A stretch of DNA of 64,000 nucleotides from Aquilaria yunnanensis (taxonomy: Eukaryota; Streptophyta; Magnoliopsida; Malvales; Thymelaeaceae), in NCBI GenBank assembly GCA_039654915.1, contig CM077594.1, positions 16,677,001 through 16,741,000 on the forward strand, read 5' to 3'. The notes under the pieces are model-generated. The model was not told the origin of the DNA, searched no databases, and saw only the letters and a list, made by a program, of their open reading frames with translations. A program made the position numbers and the translations under genes. Shown here in pieces: positions 8,959 to 18,674 of this stretch (positions are counted from its first letter, which is position 1; each line of letters begins with the position of its first letter).

Positions 8959-9508
8959 CTATGAGTCGAGGATTTGCTTCCCATCCAGTTTTCTTACAAG
9001 CTGGCAAACAGGGTCATTTACAGTCAGATTCCCGGGACTGTAACGGTTTTCGTTCTTCATGAAAAATGCTCCATAAACCAAGAAGTTCACGTTGCACAGA
9101 TCCACAAGAATGTGTCTCAATAGTCAATCGGATATCATCCAATGAGTCCTTACTCAGGCCATTCTTGATGAATCGTATTTTATCTTCTCGATTATCGGAG
9201 ATCATTCCTAAAGAACGACATTTAATATTACAAGTCCACCGTCCACATTTGTGGCAGACTCGTAACCTTTTCGCTCTTCACTTTTTGGCATAAGAGCTTC
9301 TGCCTATACTAGGCATGTGAGACACAAATGCCTCTGGGATTTCGCCTGCCAGACGAACCTTGGCTTCGATTAACCACCGCACATCTTCAGGGATTCCTTT
9401 GTGCATCAGAACTCTTAATCGTTCACAGCGAACTTGGTAGATCTTTTTGAGAATGTTCATTGGGAGAGAAGGAAAATATTTTCGTAAGACAGAAAGAGTA
9501 GGATCCAT
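8959..9508 (-). pseudogene. CRP-like copy C, broken
   Basis: This third tandem copy starts MDPTLSVLRKYFPSLP and runs collinear with copies A and B. It is interrupted by an in-frame TGA at 9278-9280, where the others have an arginine codon in the basic patch. That is the change expected from deamination of a methylated CpG. The frame then continues through the cysteine cluster. A one-base insertion near 9045 shifts it to an early stop at 9014, whereas the stop equivalent to the other copies lies at 8959-8961. The total span is 550 bp against 549 bp in the intact copies, consistent with one inserted base. The TATA module of the other copies is missing upstream. It is non-functional. Confidence 0.75.
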
Positions 9509-9649
9509 TTTCTAGAGGGAAGTAAAAGACAGAAGAGAGGAAAGAATCAGTTATTATGGGCAACTGAGAGAACCGACTTGAGAGTCACGGAGTACCGTAT
9601 CCACCGTTTAACCGGAAAAGTGGATCCTACTTTATTTTGGTATCATAGA

Positions 9650-10025
9650 TATTTCTTATCTTTGATATCTCGTCAGGCATGACATTGATCCAGTCATTGA
9701 TTATTGAATCTTTTGTCCGCTTTTGACAAAGTTTCAACGACAATATTTCTTGATGTCTGCCTTATCTTTGACCACAGCTATCTCTTATCTTGGATGCTGC
9801 TAAGCTGGCATCAATCCTGTCCTACCAGGTGTAGCCTCGATTATTGAATCAATTGCCAGGTTTTTGACAATATTGTCTACTTTATATTTTTTTTGATATC
9901 TGCCTTATCCTTGGCTATAGCTATCTCTTATCTTGGATACTACTAGCTGGCGTCAATCCTATCCTTCTAGGTGTAGCCTAGATTATTGAATCGGTAGCCA
10001 AGCTTTTGACAATATTGTCTACTTT
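9650..10025. repeat. 142-bp tandem repeat, two units plus a degenerate third
   Basis: AGCTATCTCTTATCTTGGAT recurs at 9777 and 9919, followed in both by a GGTGTAGCCT block, a GATTATTGAATC block and TTTTGACAATATTGTCTACT. A more diverged unit precedes them from about 9650. It lies upstream of the CRP-like genes on the element's sense strand. No ORF. Confidence 0.8.
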
Positions 10026-10981
10026 ATCCTTGAATTCCTGATGCGGGTTGGTCCCGCATATTAGCTGTGTATCCAGTGATAGATTGGTAAGAGCTGATGA
10101 CATTAAGATCTCAGCTTATATTGCTGTAACTGTGCTGTGAATGTGATTCCCGTTTGGTCCTTGTTATGTAAAGGCTATGTATGCATGATATGAAATGCAT
10201 GAATGCAGAGCATGTGTAACTAATGGCTTTTTTTTTTTTGTATGGATCTAGTTCTTTATGTCTTTGTTTTACTGGATCCTCTTTGTGATGGTCTTCTTGG
10301 ACTATCATTGAATCTCTTTATGCTTTCCAGCTTTTGTTCGCTGCCTCAAAAGCCCAACTCTTTTCAAAATCCCCTTTCTTTGACTTGTTCTTGAATTTTG
10401 GCCTCAATTTCTTTAAAGTTGGCCCGCCTCATAATTTATATCTCTTTCGGGTACTCATTCATTGTCATGGATTTGATACCATCAAAGGCTTTACTTTCAA
10501 TGTCTGCTTTGCCCCTTTTCTTGTGACCGTGCCGACACTTACTTATCCTCATGTTATAATCTGAATGATTGCTCTTCCTTGAACTCATGTTTTGATCCAT
10601 AAGACTTGCCCCCTTGTCTATTGAACTTCTTTGTTGGCAGTACTCCTCTTACGCTTCGTAGAGACTACTTTGCCCCCCTGAATATGGTATTTATGTGGAT
10701 AAAAGGTATCACCTCGCCTTTAACAGAAGGTCGAGCATTTCTAGACCTTTGTGATGGCACTTGATCATAAATTTCTCTTACAAGAATCATATCTTATTAA
10801 AGAAAGACTCAAGCTATCTCCTCATTTTTAAGTCTACATACATTAATGAATAATGGTTTGGCCTTAAAGAAAAACTTTCATCAATTTGCAAAGCTTGACA
10901 AAGTAATTTACGGTCTTTGTTTTCAATTAAAATATCCTGCCATTCTTCCCTTTCCAACTCGAAGACATAAACTGTGCAAGG
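10026..10981. other. Internal non-coding region of the retroelement
   Basis: There is no recognisable gag or pol sequence. A 7-bp perfect hairpin (ATGCGGG-TTGGT-CCCGCAT) lies at 10041-10059. A 63-codon minus-strand ORF at 10814-11005 has no recognisable domain and is probably chance. Confidence 0.4.
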
Positions 10982-11455
10982 CAATAAGGTAGAAACATGA
11001 TTCACAATAATAGCCTTTTAACTGAATGAGGATGATATCGAGAGGTAAATGTTAGGCGTGAGGAAAATTAAGTTTGAATGTTTTTTTTTTTGTAGCAGTC
11101 TTTTAGCTGAATGAGAATAATATTAAGAGGTAAATATTAGGTCTGAGTAAAGTTAAGTTTGAGTGGTATGAAAGAAGGGTATTTTAATACTACTCGTGAG
11201 TAGTATTAAATAAGGTAGAAACATGATTCACAATGATAGTCTTTTAACTGAATGAGGATGTTAGGTCTGAGGAAAGTTAAATTTAAGTGGTGTGAAAGAA
11301 AGGTCTTTTAATACTACTCGTGAGCAGTATTAAATAAGGTAGAAACATATTTGACAATGATAGTCTTTTAACTGAATGAGGATGATAAGTATGAGAAAAG
11401 TTAAGTTTAAGTGGTTTGAAAGAAGGGTCTTTTAATACTACTCGTGAGCAAATTT
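10982..11455. repeat. Imperfect tandem repeat with near-palindromes
   Basis: The phrases AATAAGGTAGAAACAT and TCTTTTAACTGAATGAGGAT recur three to four times at uneven spacing (about 87-136 bp). Most units end in TTTTAATACTACTCGTGAG. At 11183-11210 the two 13-bp arms (TTTAATACTACTC / GAGTAGTATTAAA) are perfect around a 2-nt spacer. Later units have partial arms. Confidence 0.75.
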
Positions 11456-11635
11456 AATTATGATGAAAAACTCAATAGTGATGACCTCAAACTTGCCACT
11501 CTTTCCAGAAAGTTAAACCTCATCTGTTGCCCCCCAACTATCGTGATCTTTATGTATGCTTGGCTTGAAAGTTGCTTTTGTGTTCTAAACCGCCTTTGCA
11601 GGTTTTCAGTCTAGAATCCATAGCTCACTTTTTTT

Positions 11636-11638
11636 CTT

Positions 11639-11678
<40 letters not shown>

Positions 11679-11830
11679 TTAGTTTGAGCCCTTTTTTTTT
11701 TCTCTTTTTTTTTGTTTTTGTTTTTGTTTCCCTTTTTTTTTTTTTTGTTTTTTTTCTTTTGCTCTAACTTGAGCCTATTTTCTTTTCTTTTTTTTTTGTT
11801 TTTTTTTTGTTTCCTTTTTTTTTTTGTGAG
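11636..11830. repeat. T-rich low-complexity tract
   Basis: Long T runs are broken by short GCTTTAGTTTGAGCCC-like phrases repeated twice. On the element's sense strand this is an A-rich tract. It holds no gene. Confidence 0.85.
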
Positions 11831-11831
11831 C

Positions 11832-12310
11832 TATGGTGATGACATACTTGATAACTCTCTTAAAGTGAGATGACTCAAGTGGCCTTGCTTGCTCGTGCTT
11901 GTTCTCAATCCTTTTTGGTTTTGAATTTTCCCTTGTTGTCTTTTGATGGAAGGGATGAATTTCTCTTTTCGGAGTTTGTGTTGCAAAGAACTGAGATCAT
12001 AGCCCTTTTGAAGTGAAATGATTCAAGTGGCCTTAGTTGCTTGTGTTTGCTCTCAGTCCTTTTTGGTTTTGAATTTTCCCTTGTTGTCTTTTGATGGAAG
12101 GGATGAATTTCTCTTTTCGAAGTTCGTGTTGCAAAGAACTGAGATCATAGCCCTCTTGAAGTGAAATGATTAAAGTGGGTTTAGTTGCTTGTGTTTGCTC
12201 TCAGTCTCTTTTTTTTTTTGTTTTGGATTTTCTCTTTAATGACTTTTGATGGAAGGGATGAACTTCTTTCCTTTGTTGGAATTTGTGTTGCGGAAAACTG
12301 AGAATCTCTC
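11832..12310. repeat. 148-bp tandem repeat, three units
   Basis: AAGTGAGATGACTCAAGTGG at 11863 recurs with small changes at 12011 and 12159, exactly 148 bp apart. Each is followed by a TTTTGATGGAAGGGATGAA block and a GAACTGAGATCATAGCCC block. No coding function. Confidence 0.88.
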
Positions 12311-12554
12311 TTTTTTTTTTTGTATTGAGCAATTGTGAGAATTGGGAGGCCACTGAAGTCATTTAATATGAGAGCTACCTTGTTTGGAAGCTAACCCCAG
12401 ACTTCTTGCAAGGATGTTGATAACCACTATTAATTCTTTTTTGAGAGTTGGGGTGCAACATATGAAATCCTTCTTACTAGATTTGGCAGCACTTTCAAGA
12501 TCATTACTATCAAATTTCCCTTAACTTTTTATTTTCACCCACGAGTAGTATCAT

Positions 12555-12900
12555 TTAGAAAGCAAAGTATGATAGCAATAATGGATAGTATAATGGAAAT
12601 GAGTGAGAGATGGATGTAAAAATGGAATTTTTGGTAAGAAGTGGTAGAATGTGTAGGTGTAATAATTGAATTTTTGGTAAAAATTGGTAGAAAGTGTAGA
12701 AGTAATAATGGGATTAAAAAGTGGTAGAATGCACACGCAACATCTTTTTGTTAGAGAACAAAAAGAATTACCGGTTGTCGAAAAGTAAATTGTGATGGCA
12801 ATAATGGATAGTATAATGGCAAAGAGTGTAAAAATGGAAAGTAGTAGAATGCATGCATCACATCTTTTTGTTGTACCAGAAAAAGAATAGCAGGTGTCCA
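12555..12900. repeat. Two-unit direct repeat (about 223 bp apart)
   Basis: GCAATAATGGATAGTATAAT occurs near 12575 and 12799. Each is followed by GTAGAATGCA and CATCTTTTTGTT blocks. The low-complexity minus-strand ORF here is not credible as a gene. Confidence 0.7.
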
Positions 12901-13218
12901 TTTAACAAAGACTACACCCTAGATTCTGGACTAAATCTAGGAGATTTTTACTATTAAATTACTTTTGCAAGCTTTCAAAGATACAAGTTTATTCAAAGGA
13001 TTCCCTGTCATTCAAAAGTATGTGCGGACTATTAGGTCAGATCTGACTTGGAGCCCTTCCAAAATTAATGTAATTCCAGCTCAAAATCTTCACTTTCAAT
13101 TACCAATCACATCGGGCCTAGCAACTTGGACTCGACCAACTGTTGGACCTTGAGTTTCAATATGACAGAATTTTCAGTTACATTTGGGATTTGGGTCACA
13201 CCAACTTGGAAGAGAAGG

Positions 13219-13401
13219 TCACTTGGTCTTTGCTACTATTGATATAGATGATAGCAGAATGCCTTCTTCAGCAAAGACTGTGATTAACTTTCCTTCAAAA
13301 ATGAATTTCATTTTTTTGTGTAATGAGGAGAGAAATGCTCCGGCCATATCTTCTATCTTGGACTCAATATTTGTGAGGCATCCTTCGGTTTGCTCTGCCA
13401 T
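13219..13401 (-). pseudogene. Possible gag N-terminal remnant
   Basis: A 60-codon minus-strand ORF about 0.9 kb downstream of the PBS, where gag should begin, starts MAEQTEGCLTNIESKIEDM. That is an acidic, coiled-coil-like opening similar in character to the start of Gag in Tat/Ogre-type elements. After about 25 residues the resemblance stops and the frame soon ends. No capsid or zinc-knuckle region follows. The call rests on position and style only, not on an alignment. Confidence 0.35.
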
Positions 13402-13945
13402 TAGTCTTGTTTGGAGCCGAGTTAGATATTGGTGTTGAGATCCAATTTTACCTTTTTAAAGTGAGATTCATTTTATTAGATTTTACATGTATGTGATTGA
13501 TGCAATGAATGCATGCATGCAATGTGAGATTATGTTTTTATCAGATTTTATATGCATGTGATTGATGTAATGGATGTATGCAATGAGTGAGCTTGATTAT
13601 CAACTATTGTGAAACTTCAAGACTTCTAGTTATTATTAAAAAGATCAAAAAGTTAGCATAATTTGATGCGTGGTTTTGATGCATGAAGAATAATTGCACA
13701 GAACGGAAGTATAACAAAAGAAAAATAAGGTTATTAACAAGTTAAATAGTAATTAAGAACTCATGAAGTATTATGGATAAACAAGTTAAAACCATATGAA
13801 GAAAAGTGTAGAGTAACAACACAGCATAACAAGGATATACTTATGGCGTTGGTAAAATGGTAGAAATTCTATGGTCAGTTCTATGGTTAAGTGGGGAGTT
13901 CTATATGCATAAGGTGGTTTATCAAAAAGGCAAGGGATAGTTCCC

Positions 13946-13981
13946 GAATCCCGTCACTAAATCATAGTGACGGCCCGATTC
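13946..13981. other. Stable hairpin in the retroelement leader
   Basis: A 9-bp perfect stem (CCGTCACTA / TAGTGACGG, loop AATCA) is extended by GAATC / GATTC beyond a three-base CCC bulge. It lies about 340 nt downstream of the PBS in the RNA sense, a place where packaging or dimerisation structures are found in retroelements. Function is inference. Confidence 0.5.
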
Positions 13982-14310
13982 CTTACCCTCTAGGGTTAAT
14001 GTAAGGAATGGATTAATTCGAGTCGTAGCTTTTCGTGGGCCTATGCAGAGACTAACCGTCTCAGGAGGCAATACACTACTTTGCTACTTTGAAACCGGTG
14101 AAGGCTTGGAGACCATGGCCTCACAAGGACAACAACACCAATTCCGCTTAGAAAGAATTGTGTTCGATTTGAAGAAGCTCGGGTATAGAGTTTCATGTTG
14201 TGAATGCATAATGCATGTTTACCTAAGTAAATATAACATATAAATCCACATAAAAATAAATAAAACAGAACAAAATAAATCAACTTTTAGGCTTGACTCA
14301 CTAACCAGGA

Positions 14311-14329
14311 GTCCCCAGTGGAGTCGCCA
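14311..14329 (-). other. Primer-binding site
   Basis: On the minus strand it reads TGGCGACTCCACTGGGGAC, starting three bases after the LTR end. TGG is the complement of the CCA tail of a tRNA, and the 19-nt length and position are typical of a retroelement PBS. I believe this class of site matches a plant tRNA-Arg, but I could not check the tRNA. It differs from the initiator-Met PBS common in Copia and many gypsy elements. Confidence 0.75.
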
Positions 14330-14594
14330 AGCTGTGGCAACGTCGGGTTTTCGGGAGTCGCCACCAATCAGTTTTCTTAGGTCGATTGGTCACCTTAAAA
14401 TTGATCTGCGAGAGTTCGGGGATCGGGAGTACGGTTACGCTAAAACAATATTGTTATAGCGCCCAAAATTGGCACCTTAGTTGATTTTAATTTTGTTTTA
14501 CTTTGCTTTTAGAAAAATTTCAGTTAATTTAGATATTTTAACTGAATTAGTCAAAAATGTGGATTTTGGTAATTAATTCGGGTAAAATTTTATA

Positions 14595-14684
14595 CTTCCG
14601 AACCATGGACTCTGCCGAGTCATTTGGACACGGAAGATTTTGATTCCGAACCATGGACTCTGCCGAGTCATTTGGACACGGAAT
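14595..14684. repeat. LTR stem-loop motif, copies 1 and 2 in tandem (5' LTR)
   Basis: Two 42-nt units lie at 14595-14636 and 14643-14684. Each has an outer 6-bp stem (CTTCCG/CGGAAG in the first, ATTCCG/CGGAAT in the second), a CCA/TGG stem, a GACTC/GAGTC stem and a TGCC loop. The terminal pair changes from C-G to A-T, keeping the pairing. Confidence 0.75.
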
Positions 14685-14779
14685 TTTGGTGAAATTTTAA
14701 ACAATTTTATCCATATTGTGAATATGGATTTTTATCTTTATATTTATTTAATTTATTTAGTTAAAAAAAAGGTTGATAT

Positions 14780-14821
14780 TTTCCAAACCGTAGATCCTGA
14801 CGGATCATCCGGATATGGAAG
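14780..14821. repeat. LTR stem-loop motif, copy 3 (5' LTR)
   Basis: Same sequence as 75-116: TTTCCA/TGGAAG, CCG/CGG and GATCC/GGATC stems. Confidence 0.7.
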
Positions 14822-15615
14822 TTAATTTAATGTTAATTAATTATTTAATTCTTATTTATTATAGAATTAATTATTAGTTTAACTTATAAGTCTTTTTTAT
14901 TAAATTTGTTAATGATTTTAAAAATCTTTCTTTTTTTATATCTTATTATTCTTTTCTTTCTTTTCTTTTCTTTTCTTTATCTTTTTGATTTTCATCTTTC
15001 TCTTATCTTTCTTTTCTTTTTCTTATCTGATTTTTCTTGTTTAATGAAGGATATTTATTATTTAAAGAATTACTCAATTTATAAAAGAATAAAAAAAATT
15101 AATTAATTTTTTATTTAATAAGAAGTTAATTTAAAGGAATCAAAGAGTTTAAAAATAAAAATCTTTGATCATGGTACGGGGCGTTGTTACTCAGCCAGAC
15201 CCTCTTCACCAGGTGAAGCAGCTCAAAAGCGGGCACGAGACAGTTTCCAGCCAATATACCATGAACTAAAAATTTTTTTTTTTTTTTACTTAACAACATG
15301 GCTCAGATTTATTTTACATATATATTTTTTTATGGCTAATTTCTTTAAATGAAATGAGTTTAACCATAAAATAAAGAAAAATTAAATAACAATAAATAAA
15401 GTGGAGGTTTTCTTCTTTTTTTTTTTTATTTATTTTGAACATCCATTTAAGAAAATAAAAGGTGCATAAATTAAATAACACATGCAAATAGATAATGGGA
15501 AAACACATAAAGTAAACAAAAGAATATCAAAAGATGATATATAAATAAATAAAGTGGGGCTTTTTTTGGCCATCCACTTTTTTTAAAGAAATGAGTAGGA
15601 GGGATAACCTTCCAT

Positions 15616-15667
<52 letters not shown>

Positions 15668-15972
15668 TAATAATTATGTTTAATTATGCCTAAGCTTAAT
15701 GTTAATTTCTAAACGAATTTATGCCTTTAATTTGCTGAACAAAACAAATCCATAAAAGGAAATAAATGCCAATAAACCAATGGCCATATTACAAATTAGA
15801 ACAACATAGGATCTCAATTAGACAAATCAAATAAATGCAGGGGTAAAAATTAAAATTATGCTGAAATTATGGACTTTCATAACTGGGTCAATAACGAGCC
15901 GATTTGCGATCCGGGTTTCATTATTTGATTTTTAATTTTTGCTTTTTGTTTGCTTTAAATAATATCAATTAA

Positions 15973-16009
15973 TATCCAAACCATGGATTCTAACCGAATC
16001 ATCTGGATA
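15973..16009. repeat. LTR stem-loop motif, copy 4 (5' LTR)
   Basis: Same sequence as 1261-1297: CCA/TGG and GATTC/GAATC stems with a shortened outer stem. Confidence 0.65.
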
Positions 16010-16380
16010 TAGATTTTTGATTTACTAGTTCTAAATTCATTCTTGAATTTTCATTAAAATCTGCTCAGAATTAAATCTCGTAAATATGACCCCTTTTTTT
16101 TTTATACGTTATGTAAACATGAGTTTTAAATTTATGCTAACTATTAAAATTAAAATCAAATAAATAGGTAAAAATCTGACCTAACCTAAAATTGTAATTT
16201 TATATAATATTGATCACAGACTAATTCATAATTCTCGAAATAATAAACCAACAACAAAAAAAAAAAAAAAAAAGAAATAAAAACATAAAACAATACTGTC
16301 AGTGATGAATATGCAAAATAGGAGAACATTAATGACTTAAATGAATAAAAACAAAGAGAATCAAGGGCTAAATGAGAATT

Positions 16381-16572
16381 TTACCCAAAAATTTGATTGA
16401 GTCGAGAAACAAACGCAAGTCGCGACTGGCGGGCCTTCTTCTCCGGCGTATAATCATTCTCGACAGTTAAGAATTTCCTGACGTACTCGACGCTCTTGTT
16501 CTCGATCCTCTTGGCGATCGTTTGGTTGAGCAGCTCGAGAAGGTCCTTGATTTTGAGGTAGTTGGCGGTGCA
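16381..16572 (-). pseudogene. Captured SKP1-like C-terminal fragment in the 5' LTR
   Basis: This is the partner of 1671-1862 and appears identical to it by eye, with the same 63 open codons and stop. In the 5' LTR it lies downstream of the probable transcription start, so it would be copied into every element RNA as untranslated leader. No ATG-led SKP1 reading frame is present. Confidence 0.8.
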
Positions 16573-16643
16573 CGATTGGATTTTTTTGCTATTTAATTTA
16601 ATTTAATTTTTATTTTTATTTTTTTTTAGATAATTTCAATTAA

Positions 16644-16686
16644 TATCCAAGCCATGGATTCTAACCGAATCATCTGGACATGGATA
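16644..16686. repeat. LTR stem-loop motif, copy 5 (5' LTR)
   Basis: Same sequence as 1934-1976, with perfect three-part stem. Confidence 0.7.
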
Positions 16687-17029
16687 GATGATCCATCTTA
16701 GGACGGATTTCTAATAAATTTAAATATTAATTAACCAATAATTTGATACAGATTAATATATTACAAAAATAAAAATTAAACTATTCTAAAATCCAATAAA
16801 TATACATGAATATACATATCAAATCAAAATCCTATATTATTTTCCATGTCGATTCAATGATCAAATTTTAATGAAAGGGAAAGCCAATAATAACAAATAA
16901 AAACAAAGAAAAGAACATACAATAAAAAGGCTGCTGTCAGTGACTAATCTGCAAGATAAAATATGTTAGTGACTTAAATGAATAAAAAAAGAAAGCTAAG
17001 GATTAAACAATGATTTTACCCAAAAAAAA

Positions 17030-17575
17030 TCAAAAGTTTGACTTGGTGAATAGTTTAAAAACGAAACGCGTCTTCTTCGCAGCAGAGGAGCACAGCAGCA
17101 GGGGATGCGAGGCGCGATGGATTCGACGACTACGCGGCGTGGAGGGGGCACGGCCAGCAGGGGATGGACCAGGCATAGAGGGGCTCGGAGCGAGCACGGC
17201 AACAGGGACGAACGGAGGGGCTGGGAGTCAGTGGTGGCATCAGCTGGAGTGGAGGCGCGCGGAAGCGTCGGGCAGCAGGGAGGCGACCAAGGGAGACGCG
17301 GCGAACGGCGGAGGGGCAGCAGCAAAGGGAGACGCGTCCGCGCACAAGGCAGGGAGACGGGCCGACGGCGCGAGGAGGGCGGAGTAGGAGTGCTGTGCGC
17401 GTGACGGTGGAGGGGTTGGCAGTGGGGCGAGGAAATGGTTATGGCGGAGAAAGTGGGAAGAGAAGAAGAAGGAGGAGCTGAGAGAAAATTTCGTTCGAGG
17501 GAGAGAGAGAGAGCTCCAGCTGAGCGTCAGAGAGAGAAGAGAGCCAGAGCTCTGTGAGAGAGAAGAGAGAAATTT
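17030..17575. other. GC-rich leader block of unknown origin in the 5' LTR
   Basis: This is the copy of 2320-2860, with a handful of substitutions. It has the same composition and the same low-complexity overlapping ORFs. No gene can be supported. Confidence 0.4.
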
Positions 17576-17986
17576 TTTTTTTTTTTCTAAGAGAGCCCCT
17601 CTGAGATGGGGAGAAGATAAGATTTTCTCTCCAATGATAGAGGCCTAGAGCCTTCTAAAAATATCCCAGCCTTTCCCCAGGAAGGCTCAGCTGGGGAAGG
17701 AATTTTCTGTTTTTTTTTAATTTTAATTTAATTAATTAATTTTTTTTAATTTTTTTAATTAATTAATAATTAGTTAAGAAATAATTAATAATTAATTAAT
17801 ATTTCTAATACACACATACAGATATATATGTATACCTATATATATATTTTAACTAACACCATATGACAAAAATGTCCCCCACTAAACTAATAATATATTA
17901 TTTTTGTTAAATTAATTTTTTTAGTTAATAATTTTTAATTAATTAATTTTTTTTTTTTAATAGTCGGACGAAATTGGGTGTCAACA

Positions 17987-18674
17987 ATAATATTTAAATT
18001 TAAATGTATTTTTATAATAATTTCTAGAACTAGGGTGAAATAACGACTAGCTAAAAGCTCTTCATATAGACGTAACATCTTGATGATATATATGGCTAAT
18101 CCAAAGCATGTTCAAGGGGGTGACTCTTTAGAATTATGGGGACGAATTGCTTTGACCACCACCCTAATTATTGAAGGTATGAAGCGTTTCATATTTTTCT
18201 GCCCTCAAATCTCAATCAGCCGACCAAGCCTTCAATTTCAGCTCTTCTTTGAAAAATCTTGCTCTTCCAATCATTATAGGCCCATCATGCCAATTCCTTT
18301 TTAGATTAATCAGGCACAAGATAACGTAACAATAATTTTGCAATTATTTTCTCCGCTTTAAATACACAAATTAAAGTATCGTGTTAATCAGCAAAACTAT
18401 TCATGAAAGTGTTGTTACTCATATTCTTCCTCTAGCATCGGCAATATTTATACACTCTGGTTAATCTAATTAATAAATTAAATCATCACATTATTTGATC
18501 TAATAAAAAATATCTGAAAGGTAAAAGTTCTTAAGGGATAAAAGATATTCCTTTTCAACGGGAGCTCAGAGAGTTACCTGCTGGACTTAACTGTTTGTAT
18601 TTATTACAAATTCATTAATATTATTCTGTTTCTTGCCATTCGAAAAAATAAAAAAGAGTTTTTAGTTTGATAAC
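17987..18674. other. Flank of the retroelement, nothing assigned
   Basis: The bases right of the 5' LTR (ATAAT) would be the target duplication, but its partner lies outside the window. A 74-codon plus-strand ORF at 18080-18304 has no recognisable domain. Confidence 0.4.

Larger units (their letters stand above)
1..17986 (-). mobile_element. Giant LTR retroelement carrying LOG-like and CRP-like genes; left end outside the window
   Basis: Two near-identical long direct repeats (1-3266 and 14333-17986) enclose about 11 kb. The right repeat starts with TG and ends with CA, as LTRs do. Read on the minus strand, a sequence beginning TGGCGACTCC (14329 downward) sits 3 nt inside the 5' LTR, where a primer-binding site belongs, and a purine-rich tract abuts the 3' LTR. 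The interior has no recognisable protease, reverse transcriptase, RNase H or integrase. It carries, all in sense, a possible gag start, three CRP-like genes, a LOG-like gene and a 73-bp hairpin array. Total length would be about 18.4 kb, with about 0.37 kb beyond the left edge. The LTR ends, PBS and PPT resemble the Ty3/gypsy Tat/Ogre group; that placement is inference. Lacking pol, it must have been moved by another element's enzymes. The left target duplication lies outside the window. Confidence 0.85.
14333..17986 (-). repeat. 5' LTR of the retroelement, complete (3654 bp)
   Basis: On the minus strand it runs from TGTTGACACC at 17986 to ...GCCACA at 14333, the expected TG...CA termini. Transcription on the minus strand would start after a TATATATAGG-like sequence near 17836-17850 (inference). 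A pyrimidine-rich then GC-rich leader block (about 17570-17030) follows, then a captured SKP1 fragment, then AT-rich DNA carrying the five stem-loop motifs. At 3.65 kb it is long for a plant LTR, which fits Tat/Ogre-type or large non-autonomous elements. Confidence 0.92.

Noticed and set aside
12551..12901. 116-codon minus-strand ORF in the retroelement
   Set aside because: It spans two copies of a direct repeat and has biased S/F/Y/T composition with no domain.
1..17986. Plus-strand orientation of the retroelement
   Set aside because: A plus-strand PBS is not found after 3266. The TGG-starting PBS at 14329 and the purine tract at 3281 both point to the minus strand, as do all the cargo genes.
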